A DNA stretch of 29,323 nt from JAZLEZ01 sp045615505 (GTDB lineage: Bacteria; Spirochaetota; Spirochaetia; Sphaerochaetales; Sphaerochaetaceae), in NCBI GenBank assembly GCA_045615505.1, contig JAZLEZ010000015.1:1-29323 (forward strand), given 5' to 3'. Positions within the stretch are counted from its first letter, which is position 1. Each line of letters opens with the position of its first letter. Below, one piece after another: positions 15,134 through 23,408 of the stretch. The notes beneath the pieces were generated by a model. It saw only the letters and a list, made by a program, of their open reading frames with translations, made no database searches and was not told the DNA's origin. The translations under genes were made by a program, and so were the position numbers.

Positions 15134-16960
15134 TTATTTTGCAGCCTTAAGATTCTTCTCCATTGTATCGAGGAATTCTGCAAGTTCCTTAGGAAGGTGT
15201 GAACCGAACTGAGGATAGTAGTTGTTGCGGATATCGTCAACTTCCTTGAGCCATCCGTCAACATCAACTCTGAGCAGCTCTTCCATATCTTCTTTGGAAA
15301 CAGATTCCGGACGATCGATTGCATCAACAGTAGGCATAATTCCAATAGGAGTATCAACTGTCTTTGCTGTACCGTCGCAGCACTCGAAAATCCATTTGAG
15401 AACACGGCTGTTATCACCGTAACCAGGCCATAACCACTTACCTTCTGCTGTTTTTCTGAACCAGTTGACATAGAAAATCTTAGGAAGAAGGCTCTGATCC
15501 TTTGCAGCTTTACCAACATCAAGCCAATGCTGGAAGTAGTCGCCTGCATTGTAACCGATGAAAGGCTTCATAGCCATAGGGTCGCGTCTGATTCCAGAAG
15601 CAACATCAAGAGTAGCTGCTGTAACTTCCGAACCTACAATTGAACCGAGGAATGTACCGTGAGCCCAGTTTCTTGCCATATGAACAAGAGGAATTGTTGA
15701 AGGGCGTCTGCCGCCGAAAAGAATAGCCGAAACAGGAACTCCGCTTGGATCTTCCCATTCCTTTGCAAGAGTAGGACACTGACTTGCAGGAGCTGTAAAT
15801 CTGGAATTCTTATGTGCAGCAGGTTCCTGTTCCTTGTTTGATTTGTCCTGAACCCATTCATTTCCACGCCAGTCAATCAACTTGCCCGGAGCATCGTATC
15901 CGATTCCTTCCCACCAGATATCCTTGTCTTCAGTAAGACCCACATTTGTAAAGATTGTATTCTTGGAAGCTGCTGCCAGTGCATTGTAGTTACTCTGTGC
16001 ACTTGTGCCCGGTGCAACACCGAAGAATCCGGCTTCAACTGCCATAGCATAAAGCCTTCCGTCCTTACCGTATCTTAGCCATGCAATATCATCTGAAAGT
16101 GTTTCAACTTTCCAGTTAGGAATTGTAGGAATAAGCATAGCAAGGTTTGTCTTTCCGCAAGCACTTGGGAATGCAGCTGTGATATAACGGACCTTTCCTT
16201 CAGGATTTGTCAGCTTGAGAATAAGCATATGCTCAGCAAGCCAACCCTCATCACGGGCAAGAACTGTTGCTATTCTGAGAGCAAGACACTTCTTTCCGAG
16301 AAGAGCATTTCCGCCGTATCCTGAACCGAATGACCAGATTTCTCTTGTCTCAGGGAAATGGGCGATATACTTATGGTCCATATCTGCACAAGGCCAATAA
16401 CCGTTATCACTTTCACCCTTTGCAAGCGGCTTACCTACTGAGTGGTAACAAGGAACATAGTATCCGTCTGTTCCGAGCTGGTCCAAAACCTTCGTACCCA
16501 CCCTTGTCATGATAATCATATTACATACAACATATTCGCTGTCTGTGATTTCTACACCGATTTTTGAGAATTCCGAACCAACAGGACCCATTGAGAAAGG
16601 AATAACATACATTGTTCTTCCCTTCATTGAACCTCTGTAAAGTTCTGTCATTGTCTTTTTGAGCTCAACAGGATCAATCCAGTTATTTGTAGGACCTGCA
16701 TCTTCCTCTTTAACAGAGGCAATGTAAGTTCTCTTTTCCACACGCGCAACATCCGAAGGATCCGATCTGAACAAAACACTGCCCGGCTTCTTCTCAGGAT
16801 TGAGACGAATTGCAAGACCGCTCTGTACCATCTTTTCAATCAGAGTATCATACTCATCTTTTGAGCCGTCACAAACGTGGACACTGTCCGGTGTTGTTAA
16901 TTCAACAAAGTCATTAATCCACTTTTTAAGACCGGCATGTTTGATTTCATTGACTGTCAT
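15134..16960 (-). CDS. pckG: Phosphoenolpyruvate carboxykinase (GTP)
   Basis: A 608-aa GTP-dependent PEPCK that interconverts oxaloacetate and PEP with GTP/GDP. Diagnostic features are FPSACGKTN, which holds the kinase-1a loop and the active-site C268 of the GTP class, LSDDIAWL (about 288-295), and FSMGPVGS, GYGGNALLGKKC and NWFRK. Length matches the family. ATG 16960 is preceded by AAGGAG, with a small GGGCT/AGCCC hairpin (16975-16986) just upstream of the ribosome site. In a fermenting spirochaete the enzyme probably runs in the PEP-carboxylating direction and feeds the oxaloacetate pool used by the oad system. It is monocistronic, with its own terminator. Confidence 0.95.
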   Translation of the reverse strand: MTVNEIKHAGLKKWINDFVELTTPDSVHVCDGSKDEYDTLIEKMVQSGLAIRLNPEKKPGSVLFRSDPSDVARVEKRTYIASVKEEDAGPTNNWIDPVELKKTMTELYRGSMKGRTMYVIPFSMGPVGSEFSKIGVEITDSEYVVCNMIIMTRVGTKVLDQLGTDGYYVPCYHSVGKPLAKGESDNGYWPCADMDHKYIAHFPETREIWSFGSGYGGNALLGKKCLALRIATVLARDEGWLAEHMLILKLTNPEGKVRYITAAFPSACGKTNLAMLIPTIPNWKVETLSDDIAWLRYGKDGRLYAMAVEAGFFGVAPGTSAQSNYNALAAASKNTIFTNVGLTEDKDIWWEGIGYDAPGKLIDWRGNEWVQDKSNKEQEPAAHKNSRFTAPASQCPTLAKEWEDPSGVPVSAILFGGRRPSTIPLVHMARNWAHGTFLGSIVGSEVTAATLDVASGIRRDPMAMKPFIGYNAGDYFQHWLDVGKAAKDQSLLPKIFYVNWFRKTAEGKWLWPGYGDNSRVLKWIFECCDGTAKTVDTPIGIMPTVDAIDRPESVSKEDMEELLRVDVDGWLKEVDDIRNNYYPQFGSHLPKELAEFLDTMEKNLKAAK

Positions 16961-17052
16961 ACCATATCTCCTTAGGGCTTGAGCCCAAATTTTTCTATAT
17001 ACACGATAATACTATATTGCGCAATTATCAAGCAAGGCAATAAAATCTACCT
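16961..17052. promoter_or_regulatory. Divergent promoter region of pckG and the U32 gene
   Basis: For pckG (minus strand), TTGCTT and TATTAT, or TTGCCT and TATAGT, both with 18-nt spacers, are plausible core promoters. A 10-bp palindrome ATTGCGCAAT (17016-17025) lies between the two genes and could be a shared regulator site. No convincing promoter is visible for the plus-strand gene. Confidence 0.35.
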
Positions 17053-18981
17053 ATGCGGAAAATACCGGAACTTGCGCTTCCCGCGGGGTCATTACAATGT
17101 GCTCTCTATGCTTTCAAGGGCGGAGCCGATGCTGTTTATCTCGGAATGAAAAAATTCTCGGCAAGAAAAGCAGCTGTCAATTTTACCTTTGAAGAACTGC
17201 GCAAACTTAAAACATTCTGCATCCGAAACTGCAAGAAGTTTTATGTAACGGTAAACACACTTCTGACTGATGAGGACATCCCTTTGCTTTTGGAGCAACT
17301 CAAAGAACTTGACTACATCAAGCCGGACGGAATCATAGTACAGGATTTGGGAGTTGCCGCAATAATCAGAAACAATTTTCCCCATTTGGAATTGCACGCT
17401 TCAACCCAGCTTGCCGTCCATAATACAGAGGGTGTAAAAGTCCTGAAAGACTTAGGATTTTCACGCGTAGTTCTGTCAAGAGAATTGAGCTTTGATGAAA
17501 TCATGAAAATCCGGGAATCCTGTCCCGATATTGAAATCAAAGTATTCATTCACGGAGCCTTATGTTACGGATTCTCCGGAATCTGCATGGCAAGTGAAAG
17601 AATAACCGGAAGAAGCGCAAACTGCGGAGCCTGTGCCCAAATCTGTAGAACTTGGTTCACAAATGACAGTACCGGTGAAGACTCATACTGTTTCTCAATG
17701 AAAGACCTGTGCTTGGGAGAACTTGTAAACAGATATGCAGAAATAGGAATAGACAGCCTCAAAATCGAAGGTCGAATGAAAAGTCCGGAATATGTCTTCC
17801 ATACTGCCAGATACTACAGACGGATACTTGACGGCAGCGGAACAAATTCCGAACAGGAAGATTCAATGAAAGCCGCCTTTTCCCGCTTAAGCACAATCGG
17901 ATTTTTCAATCAGAGATTCTCCGGCAGTATGAATGCGGAAAAAATGATCTGCGATAAATGGCCGGGTCATATCGGGTTTAAAGTAGGCACAATCAGAAAA
18001 GTCTCAAAAGGAAAAGCACTTATTCATTTTGAAAAACCTGTGTCTCTCAGAGATGGAATATTGGTGCTCTACAAAGGAAAAAGCGCAGGATTTGCCCTAT
18101 CTGAAATACAGGGTAAAAAATCATTTGTCAATTCAGGTGAAATTCAGACGGTAAATTTTCCTTCAGAAGAATTCACAGCACTTCCGGAAACGGGAACCCC
18201 TGTTTACTGTACTTCACGCCACAACCAGACACTGAGTCTAATCGCTGAAAACATATCTCTTTTCAAGGCTCCGGTTGATATAGAAATCCGACTGGAAAAC
18301 AATAAGATTTCAGTCAATGATTTGTGTTTTCCGGTTAAGCTGCAGATGGCAAAATCACAGATTGACTGCACAAAGAATTTTGCGGATGTATTTTCAGCAT
18401 CGGATAAAAGCTTTTTCACTTTGGGAAAACTGACAATATCAAACAAAAGCCCCTTCGAAAATCCCTTTATTCCCCTTTCTGTGATAAAGGACATCAGAAG
18501 AAAATTTTATGCAGAACTGGATGCGGATTTCATCTGTAAGAAAATAGATGTCAAAGACTTCGGATGCAGCATTATTCGAACACAAAAAGACAACAGTTTC
18601 TTTGAATTGAATCCTCTGAATTTCACGGACACTGAACCTGTCATCCCGGAAGGATTTGACAAGATTGTTCTTAATAATATTTCTCAGGTTTTCTATGCAC
18701 GAAGGCACCCCGAAAATGCATATTATTCAGGGCCTTTTCTGTATGTTAAAAACCGATTTGCCTATGGTTTGCTCAATGAAATCATTCCGAACTTCAAAGG
18801 CATCTGTACCGTTGTGCAAAAAGACATTCCTCTTTTTACAAGCAGAGTCTGCTACCGTCATAACGCACTTGGAAAACCATGTTCGGGATGTTCAAAAAAC
18901 AACAGTTATTCAATCTCGCAAAACGGGAAAAAATACAGAGTAATCTGCAAAGATTGCATTACAACAGTTTTTGAACTCTAG
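17053..18981 (+). CDS. U32-family protein (peptidase U32 / tRNA-rRNA hydroxylation type)
   Basis: A 642-aa member of the U32 family, long annotated as collagenase-like peptidases. Characterised members (UbiU/V, RlhA, TrhP) are now linked to hydroxylation of ubiquinone precursors, rRNA or tRNA, often with an Fe-S cluster. The N-terminal barrel starts PELALPAGSLQCALYAFKGGADAVYLG. The conserved cysteine cluster is HGALCYGFSGIC (C171, C178) and NCGACAQICR (C191, C194, C198), followed by SLKIEGRMKSPEYV. A long C-terminal extension has beta-rich and DUF3656-like character and ends in a CSGC...C...C pattern that could bind metal. The stop TAG spans the junction with a MITE-like element, so the last residues may have been altered. 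The substrate is not determinable here. Confidence 0.85.
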   Translation: MRKIPELALPAGSLQCALYAFKGGADAVYLGMKKFSARKAAVNFTFEELRKLKTFCIRNCKKFYVTVNTLLTDEDIPLLLEQLKELDYIKPDGIIVQDLGVAAIIRNNFPHLELHASTQLAVHNTEGVKVLKDLGFSRVVLSRELSFDEIMKIRESCPDIEIKVFIHGALCYGFSGICMASERITGRSANCGACAQICRTWFTNDSTGEDSYCFSMKDLCLGELVNRYAEIGIDSLKIEGRMKSPEYVFHTARYYRRILDGSGTNSEQEDSMKAAFSRLSTIGFFNQRFSGSMNAEKMICDKWPGHIGFKVGTIRKVSKGKALIHFEKPVSLRDGILVLYKGKSAGFALSEIQGKKSFVNSGEIQTVNFPSEEFTALPETGTPVYCTSRHNQTLSLIAENISLFKAPVDIEIRLENNKISVNDLCFPVKLQMAKSQIDCTKNFADVFSASDKSFFTLGKLTISNKSPFENPFIPLSVIKDIRRKFYAELDADFICKKIDVKDFGCSIIRTQKDNSFFELNPLNFTDTEPVIPEGFDKIVLNNISQVFYARRHPENAYYSGPFLYVKNRFAYGLLNEIIPNFKGICTVVQKDIPLFTSRVCYRHNALGKPCSGCSKNNSYSISQNGKKYRVICKDCITTVFEL

Positions 18982-19191
18982 AGGTACTTTCAAAACTGAT
19001 ATTTGTGAAGAGAAAACCATTTTTGATAATTGAAGTTATACTTTGTGTATTTTAAAGTTTTTCACACTATCGTTTAGCGGGTTCAAAGAACGCCTGAGAA
19101 TTAAAAAGGAGTTTTGCAAGTTGCTCCAAAAATGTGTTTTTAAACGCAAAGGCAAACTCAAGATTTATGAAGGCAGTTTTGAAAGTACCTC
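18981..19191. mobile_element. MITE-like element, 211 bp, 18-bp terminal inverted repeats
   Basis: GAGGTACTTTCAAAACTG at 18981-18998 is the exact reverse complement of 19174-19191. The sequence TCTA flanks both ends (18977-18980 and 19192-19195) and looks like a target-site duplication; the boundary could shift by one or two bases. The interior is AT-rich, with no gene, and is too short for a transposase, so this would be a non-autonomous element. The flanking TCTA/CTAG sequence supplies the TAG stops of both convergent neighbours. No related transposase is in the window. Confidence 0.65.
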
Positions 19192-19192
19192 T

Positions 19193-20413
19193 CTAGAACT
19201 TGCAATTGTAGTGAAAATTATATTTTGAAAGATCAATCTTATTGTCAAATTTAATTCCGTTGCGGTCAGGAGCTTCAAGATAGAAATCGGACAATGAATC
19301 GCACGATGCAAATGAGCCGTTTTCGCAGGCTGTAATGCTTGCACACAAATATACATTTTTCAGTTTTTTATTTGAATAAAAACTGTTAGGCAAGAGAAGA
19401 GTAGCATTTTTGACAACTGCGGTTTCCAAATCTCTGAGCATTGCAAAAGATGCTTCTTTGGGATTGCCGTTTACCACTATCATTTTAGGGGTTTCGCTGC
19501 TCATATACGAAGAACCAAGAAAGTAACCTGTTGAAGGCAGATCTTCACTCCAGACCTCAATATGGTCCGAGGCAAGAATTGTATCCTTATCTGTCAACGG
19601 AGCATAAACCGGATTCAGCCCGAGTTCGCTGTAAGTCGGAATTCCGTCACCTGTTACTTCAAAGGTATGCGGGAACTCTACATTTACTCCGTTGAGAGTA
19701 TAACCCGTACACACCTTTCCGGTTTTATGCGGTGCACTTAGATTGTAAAATTTAATTTCAACATTTCTTTTAATCTGATTTATTCCCGTTTCTATACTCA
19801 CTGTACCCGTCGAATAAGCCTCAACATAGACAGAAAATGATCTTCCTCCGACAACTGTATTACCGTTTTTATATACGATGCTTACAACATAGAATCCGTT
19901 ATCCAATTCCTGAGAATACTCCGAACTGCCGTTTCCGGAATATTTTTCATACTGGGGTCCGTCATAAGTAATTTCCACATTGAGATTGCTGCATACTGCT
20001 TTTTCCTTTATCCGGAGTGTTCCCTTTGCACTGACATTGTCTGTTTTACTCAGAACTATTGTAAAATCGTTGGGTCCCTTCCCTGTTACGGATATCTGTT
20101 TATTTCCCGAGCTGTAAACTTTACCGTCCTTTACAGCTCTGATATACAATTCATAAGTTCCTATTCTCAGATTGGGAATCTCCATTTGCGGATAAGTAAA
20201 ATGGACCCATTCAGATTCTGAAGCCGCAGTACCGGCCAACTGCATCCGGTACTGGTATTCCAAAGCGGAATCATAGGAATAATCAGCCGGATTTCGTTGC
20301 TCCCCGACGGTGCATACAGCCAACGCACAGTTCCTCTCAGAAATTTCCGCATGACATGCGCAAAGCAAAGAAAGTAAAACCGCACTCAGAATCTGAATAA
20401 GTTTTTTCTTCAT
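19193..20413 (-). CDS. Putative lipoprotein with BspA-like leucine-rich repeat end
   Basis: A 406-aa secreted protein. The N-terminus MKKKLIQILSAVLLSLLCAC is a signal peptide with a spirochaete-style lipobox (C18 or C20), so it is probably lipid-anchored. The middle is beta-rich and resembles repeated Ig- or fibronectin-like strands (for example TGKGPNDFTIVLSKTDN and YVVSIVYKNGNTVVGG). The last 90 residues (NSFYSNKKLKNVYLCASI, then FASCDSLSDFYLEAPD) resemble BspA-type LRR_5 repeats found in treponemal surface adhesins. AGGTGA in the end of the previous gene serves as ribosome site; the gap is 1 bp. The function is unknown; a surface or adhesion role is inferred. The stop lies in the MITE flank. 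Confidence 0.72.
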   Translation of the reverse strand: MKKKLIQILSAVLLSLLCACHAEISERNCALAVCTVGEQRNPADYSYDSALEYQYRMQLAGTAASESEWVHFTYPQMEIPNLRIGTYELYIRAVKDGKVYSSGNKQISVTGKGPNDFTIVLSKTDNVSAKGTLRIKEKAVCSNLNVEITYDGPQYEKYSGNGSSEYSQELDNGFYVVSIVYKNGNTVVGGRSFSVYVEAYSTGTVSIETGINQIKRNVEIKFYNLSAPHKTGKVCTGYTLNGVNVEFPHTFEVTGDGIPTYSELGLNPVYAPLTDKDTILASDHIEVWSEDLPSTGYFLGSSYMSSETPKMIVVNGNPKEASFAMLRDLETAVVKNATLLLPNSFYSNKKLKNVYLCASITACENGSFASCDSLSDFYLEAPDRNGIKFDNKIDLSKYNFHYNCKF

Positions 20414-20414
20414 A

Positions 20415-21452
20415 TCAATTCACCTGAACATCTTCAGAATCACTTCCGTAAATCTTTACACTGCCGTCCATACACCATACAACACAGGATATGTTGTAGG
20501 TGCCGCTTGCAGAAAAAGTATGTTTGAAAGTCTTTTCTGTACTTTCTTTTTCTCTTACTCCGTTGACATACCAGATGTAATTCAATGCAACAGTTCCGGT
20601 TATTCCGGTTTCTGCATTACATGTGAAAGTCACTTCATTGCCGGTTGTCAAAGTTGTCTGCGAATGCGATACTGTTGCACTGATTGACGGATAAACTACA
20701 TATATAGTGCTTTCGGCATCAACTCCCGAGGCTAATGTTCCTGATACATTCACATGTGCATTTTCCACAAATCTTATACTCATGGTCTCACTTGAAATCG
20801 GAAGATTCGGTTCTAATTCATAATCAAAGTATTTGAAACGCACTGTATGAAATCCTGCTGATGCGGACACACTTCCCGTGATTCTGATGTCTGAATCTTC
20901 TTTTTCATAATCCGGATTATCTATGATTGCAAGATTATCATCTATGTATATTTCCAAAGTTCCCTCGTTTCCGGTCAATGCTTTTACAAGTATGGAAAAA
21001 TCCATATTACCGGTCTTTGTGGTTGTAAAAACATTCTGCAGAACTGCAGTTACCGTGCATTGTTCCCCTGAAACCGTTACTTCTTTGCTTCCTGTTGCTA
21101 TTACTCCATAGGAATTCAGCGTTCCGTAAAGAATCCTGAACTCAAACAACCATGGGCCTTTGGCAAATTCTCCCGCAGACTTGTTATTTTCAAAAACCTT
21201 CCAATCTGTTCCGGAATCAGGGGTTCCTTCTTCGGAAACAGGTGTTGCTTTATATTGATAGATTTCACCTGAACCGCTCGGGTAAGACATCGACAGGCTT
21301 TTCTGTTTCTGAATACAGAATTTCACATCGGTTTTTTCATCTGCAATTCCGGTCTGCAGATTTGCCTCATCATCTTCAAACAACGAACACGATACTGAAA
21401 CAACCAAAATCAGCAGAGTCAGGGCAAATATGCATTTTTTAGTAAGTGACAT
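20415..21452 (-). CDS. Putative lipoprotein with a PKD/Ig-like C-terminal domain
   Basis: A 345-aa protein starting MSLTKKCIFALTLLIL, with lipobox VSVSC. I chose the second ATG (21452) because AAGGAG directly abuts the first ATG (21458) and is 6 nt from the second. The mature part is beta-rich. The C-terminal about 80 residues (VALNYIWYVNGVREKES, then FSASGTYNISCVVWC) match a PKD/Ig-like fold. It forms a bicistronic unit with the next lipoprotein gene (1-bp gap), and the two share a similar strand pattern in their central regions, suggesting related surface proteins. No specific ligand can be named. Confidence 0.72.
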   Translation of the reverse strand: MSLTKKCIFALTLLILVVSVSCSLFEDDEANLQTGIADEKTDVKFCIQKQKSLSMSYPSGSGEIYQYKATPVSEEGTPDSGTDWKVFENNKSAGEFAKGPWLFEFRILYGTLNSYGVIATGSKEVTVSGEQCTVTAVLQNVFTTTKTGNMDFSILVKALTGNEGTLEIYIDDNLAIIDNPDYEKEDSDIRITGSVSASAGFHTVRFKYFDYELEPNLPISSETMSIRFVENAHVNVSGTLASGVDAESTIYVVYPSISATVSHSQTTLTTGNEVTFTCNAETGITGTVALNYIWYVNGVREKESTEKTFKHTFSASGTYNISCVVWCMDGSVKIYGSDSEDVQVN

Positions 21453-21487
21453 TTTCATCTCCTTTTGTAATTCAATTCCTTAAAGTG

Positions 21488-21516
21488 ATACAAAAAATAC
21501 AGAAAAACTGGGTCAA
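21488..21516 (-). promoter_or_regulatory. Promoter of the lipoprotein pair
   Basis: On the minus strand TTGACC (21516-21511), a 17-nt spacer and TTGTAT (21493-21488) lie about 36 bp upstream of the first lipoprotein start. The -10 is imperfect. Confidence 0.45.
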
Positions 21517-21621
21517 AATGACACTTTCTTGTTTTTTATGAAAAATTTTTGAAAAAAATGCATTATACTCTCTTAAAACGATTGAAAAGCGGGGGGTAAA
21601 TATTTTATTCTTGCAATCAAC

Positions 21622-21652
21622 CCGAATGTTCGCGCGGGCGCAAACAGTTCGG
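21622..21652 (+). promoter_or_regulatory. Structured leader hairpin before the NhaC-type gene
   Basis: In the 5' leader, CCGAA+TGTT+GCG pairs with CGC+AACA+TTCGG, about 12 bp with single-base bulges and a CGGG loop. It is GC-rich in an otherwise AT-rich leader and ends about 40 nt before the chosen start. No T-run follows, so it is not a terminator. A possible -10 (TATACT, 21564-21569) would give a leader of about 120 nt. It could be a regulatory RNA element; I cannot match it to a known riboswitch class. Confidence 0.45.
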
Positions 21653-21692
21653 TAGTAGTCATATTTTAACTTTTGATATGAGGGTTAAACTG

Positions 21693-23198
21693 ATGAAGGA
21701 TAACAAGCCCCTTGCATTAGGCTCTGACAGCTTACGCACAGTTATTACAGCAATCGCTGTAATTTTATTTTCCATAGTATTGTCACACATTATGCCGGAC
21801 TATTCGTCCTCCGAAAGTTTCGGAATATTTTCAGTAATCCCTGCACTTTTTCTCATTGTCTATATCTTTATAACAAAGAGAATCTTTGAAGCTCTGATTC
21901 TGTCTTCATTCATGGGTTACATTTTTCTGAGTCCGAAAAATTCCGTAACTGAATTCAGCAACAGTCTGTTGAATGTCATGATGAGTGACAGTATCGCATT
22001 CCTCATCATTGTATGCGGTTTAATGGGTTCGATTATCGCCATGGTAGAAAAAACAGGCGGTGCATGGGCTTTTGGTGAATGGGTTTCAAAAAAGGCCAAA
22101 ACCAAACATTCCGTAATGATATGGACATGGCTTTTGGGTATAATCATTTTCCTCGATGACTATCTTAACGCACTTGTTATAGGTTCCTGCATGGCACCTC
22201 TTTGCGATAAGCATAAAAGTCCCAGAGAGTTCCTTGCTTTTATTGTTGATTCCACTGCAGCTCCTGCCTGTGTTCTCATTCCTATTTCCACATGGGGTGT
22301 TTTCTGCGGTCAGCTTCTTGAAGTAAACAACTGGGCTCCTGAAGGTCAGGGTTTGGCCTACTTCATAAAGACAATTCCTTTCAACTTCTATGCTTGGATC
22401 GGAATTCTGATTGTGCCTCTGTTCATCTTCAACATTATAAAACCTTTCGGTCCTATGAAAAAGGCGGAAGAAAGAGTTGCAAACGGCGGACCTATTGTTC
22501 CTCCGGGGTCGGATAGTGTTGATATCCGTGGCGGGAAACCCATGGAAGTTCCTGAAAATCCTAAAATCAGAAACTTCTTCATTCCTATTATTTCCCTCAT
22601 TGTCTTTACAATGATTCCTGCTGTGAAAGCTCATGATATCGGCTCACTCGATATGCAGTTCGGTGTTCTGGGCACAATGGCTGTCTGCTTTGTTGTCTAT
22701 CTGGCAGAAGGTGCAATTACTGCTTCCGAATACTGGGAGTGTTTCATCAGCGGTATCAAGAACATGCTCAATTCCATCATGCTCATGATTTTGGCGTTTC
22801 TGTTCGCCGATATGAGTGAGAAAATCGGTTTTACATACTACATGATTCATTCTGCTTCAAGATTTATGTCACCTCAGCTTATGCCGTTGATGATTTTCAT
22901 GATTCTTTCATTCACCGAATTCATTACCGGAACAAACTGGGGAATGTATGTCATTGCCCTGCCTATTGTAATTCCGATGGCAATAAACATGAATGTAAAT
23001 GTAGCATTGGCTGTATCGGCGGTAATATCTGCCGGTGTATTCGGCTCACATATCTGTTTTTATTCTGATGCAACGGTCATTACATCAGCAGCAACCGGAT
23101 GTGACAACTTTGCACATGCTACTACACAGGTTCCTTATGGTCTCTTGGCTGCAGTAATCACAGTTTTCATGTATTTGATAGCAGGTTTCATATTCTGA
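21693..23198 (+). CDS. NhaC-family Na+/H+ antiporter or related transporter
   Basis: A 501-aa polytopic membrane protein of the NhaC ion-transporter superfamily. The tandem signature FLDDYLNALVIGSCMAPLCD, then DSTAAPACVLIPISTWG, and the later FITGTNWGMYVIALPIVIP and GVFGSHICFYSDATVITSAATGC blocks are typical of this family. About 11-12 hydrophobic helices are visible, with a polar loop near residues 260-295. I chose ATG 21693 because GAGGG is 8 nt upstream; ATG 21678 lacks a ribosome site. It probably uses the sodium gradient made by the oad pump, or exchanges an organic substrate as some NhaC relatives do. The leader has a strong hairpin. Confidence 0.85.
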   Translation: MKDNKPLALGSDSLRTVITAIAVILFSIVLSHIMPDYSSSESFGIFSVIPALFLIVYIFITKRIFEALILSSFMGYIFLSPKNSVTEFSNSLLNVMMSDSIAFLIIVCGLMGSIIAMVEKTGGAWAFGEWVSKKAKTKHSVMIWTWLLGIIIFLDDYLNALVIGSCMAPLCDKHKSPREFLAFIVDSTAAPACVLIPISTWGVFCGQLLEVNNWAPEGQGLAYFIKTIPFNFYAWIGILIVPLFIFNIIKPFGPMKKAEERVANGGPIVPPGSDSVDIRGGKPMEVPENPKIRNFFIPIISLIVFTMIPAVKAHDIGSLDMQFGVLGTMAVCFVVYLAEGAITASEYWECFISGIKNMLNSIMLMILAFLFADMSEKIGFTYYMIHSASRFMSPQLMPLMIFMILSFTEFITGTNWGMYVIALPIVIPMAINMNVNVALAVSAVISAGVFGSHICFYSDATVITSAATGCDNFAHATTQVPYGLLAAVITVFMYLIAGFIF

Positions 23199-23199
23199 T

Positions 23200-23228
23200 T
23201 TGCTAAAAGAAAGATAAAGTGCTATATT
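23200..23228 (+). promoter_or_regulatory. tRNA promoter left of the prophage
   Basis: TTGCTA (23200-23205), a 17-nt spacer and TATATT (23223-23228) place transcription start about 4 nt before the tRNA-Ala fragment. With the tRNA interrupted, transcripts from here would run into the integrase leader. Confidence 0.6.
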
Positions 23229-23238
23229 ATCAGCACGC

Positions 23239-23257
23239 GGGGCTGTAGCTCACCTGG
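23239..23257 (+). pseudogene. 5' fragment of tRNA-Ala at the prophage boundary
   Basis: GGGGCTGTAGCTCACCTGG matches the acceptor strand, positions 8-9 and the D-stem start of a bacterial tRNA-Ala. The sequence then departs completely (CTGTCAGATTCCC), with no anticodon or T-arm. It stands where a promoter predicts a tRNA and directly precedes an integrase, so it is the broken chromosomal half of an attachment site. Confidence 0.75.
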
Positions 23258-23408
23258 CTGTCAGATTCCCGTCTTTTGTGTGGTTTATAAATTTTTATAA
23301 TTCCTTTTGGTGTATGTACTTGCAACAGTTGTCTACGCGTAGGTTGTCTCTAAAACCTGCCTGAATTTGCGTGACTGTTTGCAATATTGTTACCAAAGGA
23401 GGGTAAAA
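23250..23408. other. Probable attL region and integrase leader
   Basis: Between the tRNA-Ala fragment and the integrase there is no gene. The stretch holds a TATAAT (23296-23301) with a weak -35, two direct copies of GTTGTCT (23328-23334 and 23343-23349), the palindrome CTACGCGTAG (23333-23342) and two TTGCAA motifs. These could be integrase arm sites. The exact core cannot be fixed without the other prophage end. Confidence 0.45.

Noticed and set aside
19043..19228. Open frame of 61 codons within the MITE-like element
   Set aside because: It runs through the right terminal repeat into the lipoprotein's antisense strand and has no family features.
23239..23330. A functional tRNA-Ala gene
   Set aside because: After the D-stem start there is no anticodon arm or T-arm; only 19 nt match.
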